DNA of 60,762 nucleotides from Eubacterium sp. (GTDB lineage: Bacteria > Bacillota > Clostridia > Lachnospirales > Lachnospiraceae), in the NCBI GenBank assembly GCA_017634475.1, contig JAGBNH010000011.1:1-60762 (forward strand), written 5' to 3'. The notes below the pieces were generated by a model, which saw only the letters and a program-made list of their open reading frames with translations, was not told where the DNA came from and searched no databases. The position numbers and the translations under genes are program-made. Positions 33,775 through 43,966 of this stretch are shown in pieces; positions within the stretch are counted from its first letter, which is position 1, and every line of letters starts with the position of its first letter.

Positions 33775-35130
33775 TTATTGACGCATCTCACGTTTCATGA
33801 TCTTCAGCTCGTGAGCGGCAAAGGGGATGGTGATGAGCAGGGAAAGGATATCCGCGCAGGTCTGGGTGATCTCTACGCCGGTGAGTCCAAAGAGCTCCGG
33901 CAGAAGAAGGATCAGGGGGATGAAGAAGATTCCGTTCCTTGCGGATGCGGTGATGCTGGCTTTGAGGCCCTTTCCGATGGACTGCAGCATCATGTTGGAC
34001 ATGACGATGGTGGCGCTTAAGGGGAGCACCGCAGCCTGACAGCGGAGGGCCACACGGCCCACCTCGATCACGGCAGGATCATCCCGGAACCAGCCGATGA
34101 TCTGCGGGGCGAAAATGAAACAAAGGGCGCCGATCACCGTAAGGAAAACGGTGCCCCATTTGAGACAGAAGAAAAAGCCTTCCCGGACCCGGTTCTTCAG
34201 GCCGGCCCCATAGTTAAAGGAGCACACCGGCTGATAGCCCTGCCCGAAGCCGATAAGCGCTGAGGACATGAACATGGTTACACGGGTGGTGATGGACATG
34301 CCGGCAATGGCCGCATCTCCGCCGTAGAAGCCGGCACTGCGGTTGAGCAGCAGGGTGGCTATGGCGGCCAGTCCCTGGCGGAAGAGGGAGGGCGCACCGC
34401 CGTTGGTGATCTCCAGCAGGTAGTGGGCGTTGAGATGGATATCCCGGATGCGGATCCGGATATTCTCTCCCCGGCGACTGCCGATGAAGAGCACGATGAA
34501 GCCTGTGAGCTGTCCCGTGATGGTAGCGATGGCAGCGCCGGATACCCCCAGATCGAAGATGAAGATCAGCAGAGGGTCCAGGATCACGTTGACCACCGCG
34601 CCGGAAAGCAGTCCCACCATGGCATAGATCGCGCTGCCCTGGAAACGGAGCTGATTGTTGATCACGAACTGGCACATCATGAAGGGTGCGCCAAGGAGGA
34701 TGATCCGCATGTAATCCATGGTATCCTCTATGGTGGAGGGGGTGGCTCCCAGAGCCTCGGACAGGGGCGTGATAAAGGCATTGCCGATACCCGCCACCAG
34801 GATACCGATCAGCAGGGCCAGAGCAAAACCGGTGGATGCGATCTCATTTGCCTCCCGGGTCTTTCCGGCGCCCAGAAGCCGGGACAGCGCATTTCCCGAT
34901 CCATGGCCGCAGAAGAAGCCGATGGCCTGGATAATGGCCATGACAGAGAATACCAGCCCCACGGCAGCGGTAGCTTCCGTAGAGATCTGTCCCACGAAAT
35001 AGGTGTCCGCAGCGTTATAGAACGCCGTGACCAGCATGCTGATGATGGTGGGGATGGACAGACGGAGGATCAGCTGCGGGACCGGCGTCTGTGTCAGGAA
35101 TTCTCTTCGGTTTTTCTTTGGGCTGCTCAT
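33775..35130 (-). CDS. MATE-family efflux transporter
   Basis: This 451-residue membrane protein has twelve predicted helices in two homologous halves. It starts TQTPVPQLILRLSIPTIISMLVTAFYNAADTYFVGQIST, which is diagnostic for the MATE/DinF group. FGQGYQPVCSFNYGAG in the second half is also typical. It should export cationic compounds using a Na+ or H+ gradient. AAGGAG lies upstream of the ATG, which is read from the minus strand. It is divergent from the G3E GTPase gene. Confidence 0.95.
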   Translation of the reverse strand: MSSPKKNRREFLTQTPVPQLILRLSIPTIISMLVTAFYNAADTYFVGQISTEATAAVGLVFSVMAIIQAIGFFCGHGSGNALSRLLGAGKTREANEIASTGFALALLIGILVAGIGNAFITPLSEALGATPSTIEDTMDYMRIILLGAPFMMCQFVINNQLRFQGSAIYAMVGLLSGAVVNVILDPLLIFIFDLGVSGAAIATITGQLTGFIVLFIGSRRGENIRIRIRDIHLNAHYLLEITNGGAPSLFRQGLAAIATLLLNRSAGFYGGDAAIAGMSITTRVTMFMSSALIGFGQGYQPVCSFNYGAGLKNRVREGFFFCLKWGTVFLTVIGALCFIFAPQIIGWFRDDPAVIEVGRVALRCQAAVLPLSATIVMSNMMLQSIGKGLKASITASARNGIFFIPLILLLPELFGLTGVEITQTCADILSLLITIPFAAHELKIMKREMRQ

Positions 35131-35273
35131 AGATCGAAACCTTATCTCCTTATGCTGCGAAGCTTTTCTTTCCTACTCTGAATATCTTACTCGCCTCGGT
35201 ACCGAAAATCAACATACGGGGGTACACAAAATCCCCGGATTTTGATAAAATGAAGAAATGGAGTGATGAAAAT

Positions 35274-36302
35274 ATGACACGAGTAGATCTGATCACCGGC
35301 TTCCTGGGAGCCGGTAAAACTACATTTATCCTGGATTATGCCAGGGAGCTGATCCGTCGTGGAGAACGGATCGGGATCATCGAGAATGATTACGGCGCCA
35401 TCAACGTGGATCTGATGCTGTTGTCCCGGTCTCTTGGGGAGCAGGGAGAGGGAAACTACCGGCTGGAAATGGTCATCGGCGGGGATCCGGACTGTCACCG
35501 GAGACGCCTGAAGACCAAGCTGATCGCCATGGGGATCGACCGTTTCGACCGGGTCCTGGTGGAGCCCTCCGGGGTCTTTGATGTGGAGGAGTTCACGGAT
35601 ATCCTGTATGAGGAACCGCTGGAGCACATGATGTCTCTGGAAAATGTGATCACGGTGGTGGACCCGGAGCAGCTGCTTAAGGAAAAGGAAAACCGGGAAT
35701 CGGGTTCCGACAGGGGACTATCCCCGGATGCCCGGTACATCCTGGGAGAACAGCTGTCCAAGGCGGGATGTGTATTCTTCAGTAAAGCGGAGAACTATGG
35801 TGAGGCAGAAACGGAGGAAGCGCTCCGGCTGCTGAACGGGATCCTGCAGGAGGTGCAGTGCGGGCGGGTTCTTACGGAAGGGGACATCCTGAGGAGAGGC
35901 GCTTCTTTGGGGAATTCTTTGGCAGGGCTGACCGGGGAAGACTGGGACCGGATCCTTCACGCGGGAAACCGGGATTATGCCTACGCCAAACGTCAGGTGG
36001 TGGAGGACGGAAGCTTCACATCCCTGTTCTTCTTCTATCCTGAGCTGCAGGAAAAAGAAGAAGAGGCTATCCTCCGGCGAATGGAGGAGATCTTCCGGGA
36101 TCCGGCCCTTTCGGGACTATCCCGGATCAAGGGCTTTTTGGAAGACGACGGGGAATGGATCGAGATCAATGCCACACGGGAGCAGACAGAGATAAGAAAA
36201 AGCCCCGTGGGACAGCCGGTGCTCATTGCCATCGGCCAGGGGATCACCCAGGAAGCCGTGGGGCATTTCCTTAAATCCTATGAGAATGAATACCGGGGTT
36301 GA
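35274..36302 (+). CDS. Atypical G3E (COG0523/CobW-like) GTPase
   Basis: This 342-residue protein has Walker A GFLGAGKT (9-16), Walker B VLVEPSG and the C-terminal CobW-like region. The G3E metal motif CxCC is replaced by GGDPDCHRRR (69-78), keeping one Cys and adding a His. The guanine-specificity motif NKxD reads SKAE. It may therefore bind metal differently or have relaxed nucleotide use. Family members insert metals or act as metallochaperones. Its stop is 2 bp from the mntP start, so a metal-linked role is plausible. ATG 35274 is chosen as the first Met before the P-loop with GGAG upstream. Confidence 0.85.
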   Translation: MTRVDLITGFLGAGKTTFILDYARELIRRGERIGIIENDYGAINVDLMLLSRSLGEQGEGNYRLEMVIGGDPDCHRRRLKTKLIAMGIDRFDRVLVEPSGVFDVEEFTDILYEEPLEHMMSLENVITVVDPEQLLKEKENRESGSDRGLSPDARYILGEQLSKAGCVFFSKAENYGEAETEEALRLLNGILQEVQCGRVLTEGDILRRGASLGNSLAGLTGEDWDRILHAGNRDYAYAKRQVVEDGSFTSLFFFYPELQEKEEEAILRRMEEIFRDPALSGLSRIKGFLEDDGEWIEINATREQTEIRKSPVGQPVLIAIGQGITQEAVGHFLKSYENEYRG

Positions 36303-36304
36303 TC

Positions 36305-36907
36305 ATGGAAACAGTGAAATACATTATCAGCAGTGTGCTTCTCGGCTTCGGGCTGGCTATGGATGCCTTCTCCGTATCCGTGGTCAACGGCTTTCGGGAA
36401 CCGCATATGCGTACAAGAAAAAAGAATCTGATCGCCCTGTGCTTCGGCGGCTTTCAGACCCTGATGCCTATGATCGGATGGGCTGCCGTTACCTTCTTTC
36501 TGAGCTTGTTCAAAAAGGCGGAACCCGTTATCCCCTGGGTCGCCTTCGGCCTGCTGCTCTTTATCGGCGGCAAGATGGTGATGGAAGGGATCATGGTGCT
36601 TCGGGGAAAGACGGATGAGGCGGATGAGGTGAAGACGCTGGGGAAGCACACGCTTTTCGTACAGGGGATCGCCACATCCATCGATGCTTTGTCCGTGGGC
36701 TTTACCATATCGGGTTACGGCTTCGTCAAAGCTCTCGCAGTATCGCTGATCATCGGACTGGTAACCTTTGTTCTCTGCCGTTTGGCACTGGTGCTGGGGA
36801 TCCGTTTAGGGCGGATCCTGAACCGTTATGCATCACTGGTGGGCGGGATCATTCTGATCGGGATCGGACTGGAGATCCTGCTTTCGAATCTTCTCGCTGA
36901 TCTATAG
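36305..36907 (+). CDS. mntP: MntP, manganese efflux pump
   Basis: This 200-residue protein has six helices. The two transport motifs are GLAMDAFSVSVVNGF (Asp20) and ATSIDALSVGFTISGYG, with the paired Asp residues needed for Mn2+ export in characterised MntP. Length is somewhat above that of E. coli MntP (188). It directly follows the G3E GTPase gene. In other bacteria mntP is often under a Mn-sensing riboswitch, but none is visible in the short upstream gap. Confidence 0.92.
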   Translation: METVKYIISSVLLGFGLAMDAFSVSVVNGFREPHMRTRKKNLIALCFGGFQTLMPMIGWAAVTFFLSLFKKAEPVIPWVAFGLLLFIGGKMVMEGIMVLRGKTDEADEVKTLGKHTLFVQGIATSIDALSVGFTISGYGFVKALAVSLIIGLVTFVLCRLALVLGIRLGRILNRYASLVGGIILIGIGLEILLSNLLADL

Positions 36908-36918
36908 GGGGAAACTAT

Positions 36919-38262
36919 ATGCTGCAGGATTATTCATTGGAATACACATCGAAGCTCCGGACGCCGGAGGAAGCGGTCTCCGTGGTAAAGAGCGGGGACT
37001 GGGTGGACTATACCAGCTCCCTGGGAAAGCCGGTGCTGCTGGACATGGCCCTGGCAAAGCGCCGGGATGAACTGCGGGACGTGAAGATCCGCGGAAATCT
37101 CATCGACGGCCCCATCCAGGTGGCGGAATGCGACGAGACGCAGGAGCATTTCATCTACCACAGCTGGCACTGCTCCTCCTATGAGCGCCTGCTCTGTGAC
37201 CGGGGGCTCTGTTATTATATCCCCATGGTCTTCCACAACAACGCCGCCTACTACGAATTCTTCATCAAGGTAAATGTGGTGATGGTCAGCGTTGCGCCCA
37301 TGGATAAGCACGGGTATTTCAACTTCTCCGTAAATACCGGCGTGGCAGGCCCCATTTGCCGGAAGGCGGATATTGTCATCGTGGAGGTAAATGAGCATTT
37401 GCCCAGGATCCACGGTGGAAATGATGAGTGCATCCACATCTCCGAGGTGGATTATATCGTTGAGGGACGGCATGAACCCTTCAGCAATCTGCTGCCCATC
37501 CGGACCAGCGATACGGACCGGAGGATCGCGGAGCATATCATTCCCTATATCGTGAACGGGGCTACGCTGCAGCTGGGTATCGGCAGTGTGCCAAATGCGG
37601 TAGGCGAGATCATTGCGGAGACGGACATCCGGGATCTGGGAATGCATACGGAGCTGTGTACCGATGCCTTTCTTTCCCTGCACAGGGCAGGGAAGCTGAC
37701 CAACCGGTGTAAGAGCATCGACCGGGGGAAGGGCGTATTCGGCTGCGCGGTGGGTTCCTCAGAGCTTTATGAATGGCTGGACGATAATCCGGGGGTAGCG
37801 GCCTATCCGCTGGAATATGTGAACCGGCCCTTTACCATTGCCCAGATCGATAATATGGTATCCATCAACAGCTGTGTGGCGGTGGATCTCTACGGTCAGG
37901 TGGCTGCGGAAAGCGCAGGCGCCCGGCAGATCAGCGGTACCGGCGGGCAGCTGGACTTCCTGGCGGGAGCGTCAGCGTCCCGGGGCGGAAAGGCATTTAT
38001 CTGTATGAAATCCACCTATCATGATAAGATGGACGGTACCGTGCATTCCCGGATACGGCCCCAGTTTGACGGGGATATCATTACCTCTCCCCGCAGTGAG
38101 GTATATTTCATCGTGACGGAATACGGCGTTGTCAACCTGGAGGGAATGTCCACCTGGGAACGGGCCGAGCTGCTCATCAGCATCGCACACCCGGATTTCC
38201 GGGAGGAGCTGATCAAAGAAGCGGAGGAACGAAAGATCTGGAGACACTCTAACCGGAGATAG
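36919..38262 (+). CDS. Acetyl-CoA hydrolase/transferase family, probable butyryl- or hydroxybutyryl-CoA:acetate CoA-transferase
   Basis: This 447-residue family I CoA-transferase moves CoA between acyl-CoA and acetate. It shares SGDWVDY, FHFIYHSWH, APMDKHGYFNFS, GATLQLGIGSVPNAVG, MHTELCTDAF (catalytic Glu245), QISGTGGQLDFL, STWERAELLISIAHPDFREELIKEAE and the ending IWRHSNR with the butyrate-forming transferase of Roseburia-like bacteria. Some regions (TSSLGKPVLLD, LTNRCKSIDRGKGVFGCAVGSSEL) are diverged, so a 4-hydroxybutyrate or other acyl specificity is possible. It starts 12 bp after mntP, behind GGGGG. Confidence 0.85.
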   Translation: MLQDYSLEYTSKLRTPEEAVSVVKSGDWVDYTSSLGKPVLLDMALAKRRDELRDVKIRGNLIDGPIQVAECDETQEHFIYHSWHCSSYERLLCDRGLCYYIPMVFHNNAAYYEFFIKVNVVMVSVAPMDKHGYFNFSVNTGVAGPICRKADIVIVEVNEHLPRIHGGNDECIHISEVDYIVEGRHEPFSNLLPIRTSDTDRRIAEHIIPYIVNGATLQLGIGSVPNAVGEIIAETDIRDLGMHTELCTDAFLSLHRAGKLTNRCKSIDRGKGVFGCAVGSSELYEWLDDNPGVAAYPLEYVNRPFTIAQIDNMVSINSCVAVDLYGQVAAESAGARQISGTGGQLDFLAGASASRGGKAFICMKSTYHDKMDGTVHSRIRPQFDGDIITSPRSEVYFIVTEYGVVNLEGMSTWERAELLISIAHPDFREELIKEAEERKIWRHSNRR

Positions 38263-38290
38263 GATCCGGTGGTTTGGGAAAGGAGAGTAC

Positions 38291-41200
38291 ATGAAAAACC
38301 TTAGACAACAACTGGAGAATCCGGAGATCTTTAAGATCAACCGGATGAAGGCGCACTCGGATCATTTCATTCAGCCCCTGGATGGTGGCTCGTTCTGCCA
38401 GTGTCTGGACGGAGAATGGGCATTTTCCTACAGCGGGAAGCTGGAGGACCGGCCCCTCCATTTTGCCGGAGAGAAGGATGATATTTCTTACTTTAAGACA
38501 ATCCAGGTGCCGGGACATATGGAGCTGCAAGGCTACGGCACGCCCCAGTATATCAACACCCTCTATCCCTGGGACGGGGTGGAGGCTCTTCGCCCGCCCA
38601 TGATCCCGAAGGAGAGTACTCCGGTGGGAACCTATGTGCGCTTCTTTGATCTGGAGCATAAGCCGGAAGCAGGGGGCGAGGTGTTCCTTACCTTCGGTGG
38701 GGTGGAGACTGCCTTTTCCGTATGGCTGAACGGAACCTTCGTGGGCTACAGCGAGGATTCCTTTACCCCTTCGGAGTTCTGCGTGACGGAGCTGGTGCAG
38801 GAGAAGGGTAACCGGCTTGCAGTGGAGGTTTATAAGCGGAGCAGCGCATCCTGGATCGAGGATCAGGATTTCTGGCGTTTCTCCGGCATCTTCCGCTCGG
38901 TTTACATAACTTCATTTCCGGCAAAGCATGTGTATGACCTTGCCGTAAGGTCGGAGTATATCTATGAGGACCGGGTCAAAGAGGAAGGCACAAATGAGGT
39001 ACGGTATGCAGCGGGAACCGGTCTGCTTTCTGTGGAAGCAAGGATCCTTTCGGATGAAATGCCGAAGAAGGAGGAGCTCAGGTTATCTCTGGGCGGCCTT
39101 GCAGGCGCCGGAGCGGATTCGGAAACGGGAATTTCGGAGGTTTTGCCGGACAGCATCCTGGAGGATGAGGAGCTGATCCTCACGGAAGAGGACCTGGGTC
39201 TTTCCGCCTATCCCATCACCATGGCTCCCCGAAGGAGGAAGACCTGGATCGCCAGGTGGAGCCTTACTGTTCCGTCGGTTCAGCCCTGGTCCGCAGAAAG
39301 TCCGGCCCTTTATCCCCTGGAGCTACGGCTGGCAGACGTACAGCTGGTGCTGCAGGATGTGGGCTTCCGGACCTTTGAAATGAAGAACGGTCTCATGTGC
39401 CTTAACGGAAAGCGGATCATTTTCCGGGGCGTTAACCGGCATGAATTCTCCGTGAGCGGCGGGCGGTGCATTTCCATTGAGGAGATGAAGGAGGATATCC
39501 GGATCATCAAGGAGAATAATATGAATGCGGTGCGGACCTGCCACTATCCCAATCGGACGGAGTGGTACGGCCTCTGTGACCGTGCGGGGATCTATCTTAT
39601 CGATGAGACGAATCTGGAGAGCCACGGCTCCTGGCAGAAGCTGGGACGGGTGGAGCCCTCCTGGAATGTGCCCGGGGATCTTCCGGAATGGAAGGCGGCA
39701 GTGCTGGACCGGGCGGAGTCCATGTATGAGCGGGACAAGAACCATCCTGCCGTGCTGATCTGGTCTCTGGGAAATGAGTCCTATGCCGGGGAGGATATTG
39801 CGGCCATGTCGGCATATTTCCATGAGAAGGACAGCAGCCGGCTGGTGCATTATGAGGGATGTTTCCATCGGCCGGAGTACCGGTATATCTCGGACATGGA
39901 GAGCCGGATGTACGCCAAACCGGCGGAGATCGCGGAGTATCTGGAGAGTGAGCTGAAGAAGAAGGCGGCGGATCCCGCCTATGTGACCAAGCCTTACATT
40001 TCATGTGAATATATGCATGCCATGGGGAATTCCCTGGGGGGCATGCAGCTGTACACGGAGCTGGAGGATCAGTACGAGGGGTATCAGGGAGGTTTTATCT
40101 GGGACTATATCGACCAGGCCATCCTGTCTTCCGAGGATGCACCGCTTTTCGTGGGGGGCGACTTCGGTGACCGGCCTACGGATTATGGCTTCTGCACCAA
40201 CGGCATCGTTTACGCGGACCGGGAGCTGTCGCCGAAGATGCAGGCAGTCCGGGCGGAGTACAGTCCCATCCGGATCGATGTGGACGAGGAGACGGTGACC
40301 GTGGAGAACCGGAATCTGTTCCTGGATACGGAGGAGTATCTCTTCACCGTGAGCGCCTGTCTGAACGGGGAGCTGGTGGAGAAGAACGCTCTGTCGGTAA
40401 ATGCGGCTCCGGGAGAGAAGGTGACGATCCCCCATGGCATAAAGCTGCCTGAGGGAAATGGAACAGCAGGCCTGTTGGTACGGGCCTTCCGTAAGGATGA
40501 GCTGGGTTGGCTGGATGAGGAGTGTCATCCTGAACGAAGAGAAGGATCTTGGGACGACGGGATTCTTCGGCCTGACGGCCTCAGAATGACAGAGGACAAG
40601 CAGGAAGATGGCAGCGACTGGTATGAATTTGCTTTCGGCCAGTTCCTTCGTGACCAGGGCGTGCGAGAACCCGCCGGCCAGCCGGTTCCGGCAGCCATGG
40701 TCCCCGGTGACGGCTATATCGGCATGACGGGACCGAATTACCGGGTACAGTTCTCCATGACGGAGGGAGGTATCAGTTCCCTTCGCTTCGGCGGAAAGGA
40801 GCTGTGTGACCGGATCCCCCGGATCAGCTTCTGGCGGGCCATGACGGATAATGACAACGGAGCGGGATATCCGGCCCTGATGGCCCCCTGGTATGCTGCC
40901 GGACATTTTATGAAGAAACGCTATGAGGATTTCAAGCTGGAACCCACAGAGGGCGGGATCCGGATGGTGACTGCATTCTCCGCGGGGATCCACGATGAGA
41001 TCCGCGTGAAAGTGACCTATACGGCTTATGTGGACGGCAGGATCCTGGTGGAAGCAGAATTCCCCGGAGTTCCGGGCTATCCCGATATGCCGGTATTTGC
41101 CATGGATCTCTGTGTGCCGGCGTCACTGGATCAGGTGTCCTATCTGGGCTTTGGACCGGAGGAGAATTATCCCGACCGTCTGAGCGGCGCAGAGTTGGGC

Positions 41201-41550
41201 GTTTTGCCTATACCCCCATGGAGAATCTCTCCGGGTACCTGAAACCCCAGGACTGCGGGATCCGCTGCGGCGTCCGGGAATTTACGGTGAAGGATGCTGA
41301 CGGAACGGGACTTACCTTTACGGCAGCGGGTGAACCGGTGCTGTTCTCCGTGCTGCCCTTCAGTGCCTACGAGCTGGAGGAAGCGGCGAAGCTGCGGGAG
41401 CTTCCGGAGGTCACCCATACCTGGATCCGTATCGCGGCAGATGAAATGGGTATCGGCGGCGATGATTCCTGGGGTGCGCCGGTGCACGAAGAGTATCGGC
41501 TGGCGTCCTCCGTACCGCGGAAGCTGGCCTTCTGGATCACCGGAGCATAA
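38291..41550 (+). pseudogene. lacZ: Beta-galactosidase (GH2), frameshifted near the 3' end, with repeat insertion
   Basis: The gene encodes a LacZ-type enzyme of about 1086 residues that would hydrolyse lactose. It has the GH2 sugar-binding domain (ENRLAVEVYKRSSASWIEDQDFWRFSGIFR-like region), the TIM barrel with acid/base Glu496 (WSLGNES) and nucleophile Glu573 (SCEYMHAMGNS), and the small-chain domain. The frame stops at 41242, right after ENYPDRLSGAELGV. The homologous continuation MENLSGYLKPQDCG to ITGA (41218-41550) is in another frame. One extra T in the TTTT run at 41200-41203 would join them. A dispersed repeat is inserted in frame at 40524-40590. Loss of function or a sequencing error are both possible. 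Confidence 0.9.
40524..40590. repeat. Dispersed repeat pair inside the lacZ coding sequence
   Basis: A forward half (GTCATCCTGAACGAAGAG to GGATCTT) and an inverted half (GATTCTTCGGCC to AGAATGAC) lie within the open frame and are translated as ECHPERREGSWDDGILRPDGLRM (about residues 745-767). This falls in a linker before the small-chain domain, so the frame stays open. Confidence 0.95.
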
Positions 41551-41567
41551 GAGAGAATGGATTGCCT

Positions 41568-43826
41568 ATGAGATTGGTTTTGATTCGGATGAATAAGAAT
41601 ATCACCTTCAGAACCGGCCTGTTCCTGCTGGTCCTGTGGGCTTTTTTCCTCATGTCCGCATTTCCTGTTTTTGCGGTTCCTGCTGAACCCGGGAGAGAAG
41701 GGGAGGGAGGAGACTGCTTCTCCGTGCCCGCCGAAGAACCGGTGACCTTTGAACTGCTGGAACAGAGGAAAGCGGAGCAGGAGGAAATGGGGGAAGATTA
41801 TCCCCTGTTTGTGCCGTCGGAGATCGGGCAGCAGGCCGAGACCACGCTGCCGCTTCTGGTCATCGTGGTGGGATTTGACGGGGAGTCGGAGAACCGGCCC
41901 GAGGGTATGCATTATGTGGATTCCTTCGACTGGGGCACCGACATTTTCGTAAAGGAGGATTCCCTGACCCAATACTATCTGGATATGTCCTTTGGAAAGT
42001 TCACCTTTGTTCCGGCTGCGGAGACCTCCGCCTATGGCCTGGACGGAAATACCAATACTGCGGATCAGGTAAATGACGGGATCGTGCACGTTGTCTCGGA
42101 ACGGTCCCACGAGGAGTGGTGTTCCACCGCGGATCTGGAACAGTCCGATCTCTTCCTTGTGATGAAGGAGGCTCTGGAGCAGGCGGCGGAATATGTGGAC
42201 TTTGCAGGCTACGATACAAATGAGAACAGCGTGATCGAGACAAGTGAGCTTGCGCTCGGCTTCGTGATGGCAGGCTTTGACCCTTCGAAATCCAACGTCA
42301 CCTATTCCGAGGGGGAGACGAATTACCTCTGGGCCCATGCCTGGACGCTGGATGGATTGAAGAAGAAAAAATACAGGACGGAGGAGCTTCCGAAGCCGGA
42401 TGGCGTTACCGTGAACAGTTACATCGCCATGCCGGAGCAGCGGGAGGGGGGCAGTGCGGGATCGCCGGCAAGGGCGCCGCTTTCCACCCTCTTTCATGAG
42501 CTGGGACATTATCTGGGACTCCCGGATCTGTACAATACCCAGGCCGTTCCTTCAGGAGACTGGCTGGAGTATCAGGTAAGGTATATGAGTCTTATGGCCA
42601 ACGGCTGCTGGGGCTATTCAAGAGATGGCGAAAGCACGCCCTATTCTCTGGATGTCTGGTCCCGCTATATGCTGGGCTGGATCACCCCGGAGACCCTGGA
42701 GTCCGGAAGGTTGGTGCTGCCGGGCAGTCTTGTGGCGCCGGGGAAGGTGCTTCTGATCCCCGCCACCAATGAAAAGGAATACTACCTGGTGGAGAACCAC
42801 CGGTTTACCGGATGGGACCGGGATATGGCCTATGGCCTGTCCAGGTCTGTGGGAGTAAAGCCCACGGAGCTTAAGGACGGTATCATGATATGGCATATTG
42901 ATTCGGAGATCTGTGAGCGCTACATGAAAACCACCCAGCTGAATGTCCCCACCCACCGTCCCGGCGTTGTTCCCCTTTATCCGGAGGTGGATGCAGAGGG
43001 AAATGTATCGCTTATAGGGGATGGCGGACTGGACCCGAATCCCTTCTTTTCTGCATCCGGTGAGGAACCGGCAGTGCTCCGGCTTCCCTGCTACGGAACC
43101 GGGGATGAGGCGGATCTTTTAGGCAGTCGTTTCGCTTCCTGCGTACAGCTTACCATCACTTCCGAACCGGGAGAGGAGATGGAGGTGGAGGTGAGCTATG
43201 TCCACACGCCGGAGGAGCATCAGGAGAATTACCTCTGGCCCTCGGGGGGAGAACCCGGCGGATATGACCGGATCGTTACCTGTTCTGTCTGCGGCAGGGA
43301 GCTGGAGCGGACCCGGGAGGTGCTTCTTCCCATGGGCTGGCAGCAGATTGAGGATCGCTGGTATTATTATGATCAAAACGGGGAACCCATGCGCTCGGCC
43401 TGGGTCAGTGACTTCGGAAAATGGTACTATTTCGGCGAGGATGGAACCATGGCCACTGGGTGGCAAATGATCAACGGGAAATGGTATTACTTTATACCGG
43501 GCAGCGGGGCCATGAAGACCGGCTGGCTGTATTTCTTCGGGAAATGGTATTATCTGCGGAGCAACGGCATGATGGTGACCGGCTGGCGGACCATCGGCGG
43601 GGCAACCTATTTCTTCAGGAGTAACGGCGCCATGGCTGCGAATGAATATATTCAGGGCTATCGGTTGTCGGCATCCGGCGCCTGGAGCTACAAGCCCAGG
43701 GCAACCTGGAGAAAGAGCAGTAAGGGCTGGTGGTTTGGAGACAGCTCCGGCTGGTATGCAGTGGGAGAAACCTTGATCATTGACGGGAAAAGACAGACAT
43801 TTGATGCGGCGGGGTATTTGAAATAG
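41568..43826 (+). CDS. Secreted M6-type metalloprotease with C-terminal wall-binding repeats
   Basis: This protein has 752 residues from ATG 41568. The signal peptide core is GLFLLVLWAFFLMSAFPVFA. The catalytic domain (about 70-480) has the zinc motif FHELGHYLGLPDLYN (His310, Glu311, His314), as in immune-inhibitor-A-like proteases, and a later YYLVENHR block. Residues about 590-700 carry four or five aromatic repeats (GWQQIEDRWYYYDQNG; GWQMINGKWYYF; GWLYFFGKWYYL) like cell-wall or choline-binding repeats. ATG 41589 is an alternative start. A host-protein or self-matrix substrate cannot be chosen from sequence. Confidence 0.9.
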   Translation: MRLVLIRMNKNITFRTGLFLLVLWAFFLMSAFPVFAVPAEPGREGEGGDCFSVPAEEPVTFELLEQRKAEQEEMGEDYPLFVPSEIGQQAETTLPLLVIVVGFDGESENRPEGMHYVDSFDWGTDIFVKEDSLTQYYLDMSFGKFTFVPAAETSAYGLDGNTNTADQVNDGIVHVVSERSHEEWCSTADLEQSDLFLVMKEALEQAAEYVDFAGYDTNENSVIETSELALGFVMAGFDPSKSNVTYSEGETNYLWAHAWTLDGLKKKKYRTEELPKPDGVTVNSYIAMPEQREGGSAGSPARAPLSTLFHELGHYLGLPDLYNTQAVPSGDWLEYQVRYMSLMANGCWGYSRDGESTPYSLDVWSRYMLGWITPETLESGRLVLPGSLVAPGKVLLIPATNEKEYYLVENHRFTGWDRDMAYGLSRSVGVKPTELKDGIMIWHIDSEICERYMKTTQLNVPTHRPGVVPLYPEVDAEGNVSLIGDGGLDPNPFFSASGEEPAVLRLPCYGTGDEADLLGSRFASCVQLTITSEPGEEMEVEVSYVHTPEEHQENYLWPSGGEPGGYDRIVTCSVCGRELERTREVLLPMGWQQIEDRWYYYDQNGEPMRSAWVSDFGKWYYFGEDGTMATGWQMINGKWYYFIPGSGAMKTGWLYFFGKWYYLRSNGMMVTGWRTIGGATYFFRSNGAMAANEYIQGYRLSASGAWSYKPRATWRKSSKGWWFGDSSGWYAVGETLIIDGKRQTFDAAGYLK

Positions 43827-43869
43827 ATTCCCAGGATCAACCACGAATCGGTAAATTTTTAATTTCCTC

Positions 43870-43898
43870 TTTACATATTCGAACTGATGTTCTATACT
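43870..43898 (+). promoter_or_regulatory. Predicted promoter of the small beta-rich protein gene
   Basis: TTTACA (43870-43875) and TATACT (43893-43898) are 17 bp apart, 69 bp before the start. Confidence 0.7.
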
Positions 43899-43966
43899 AT
43901 TAGCAGATAAGAGGACTGTGCGGGGCGGACCTGTTATACCATATCATTTTGAGGGAGCATAAGCAT

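Noticed and set aside
41195..41210. Programmed -1 frameshift in lacZ
   Set aside because: The site C-GTT-TTG does not form an XXXYYYZ slippery heptamer, and no downstream pseudoknot is obvious.
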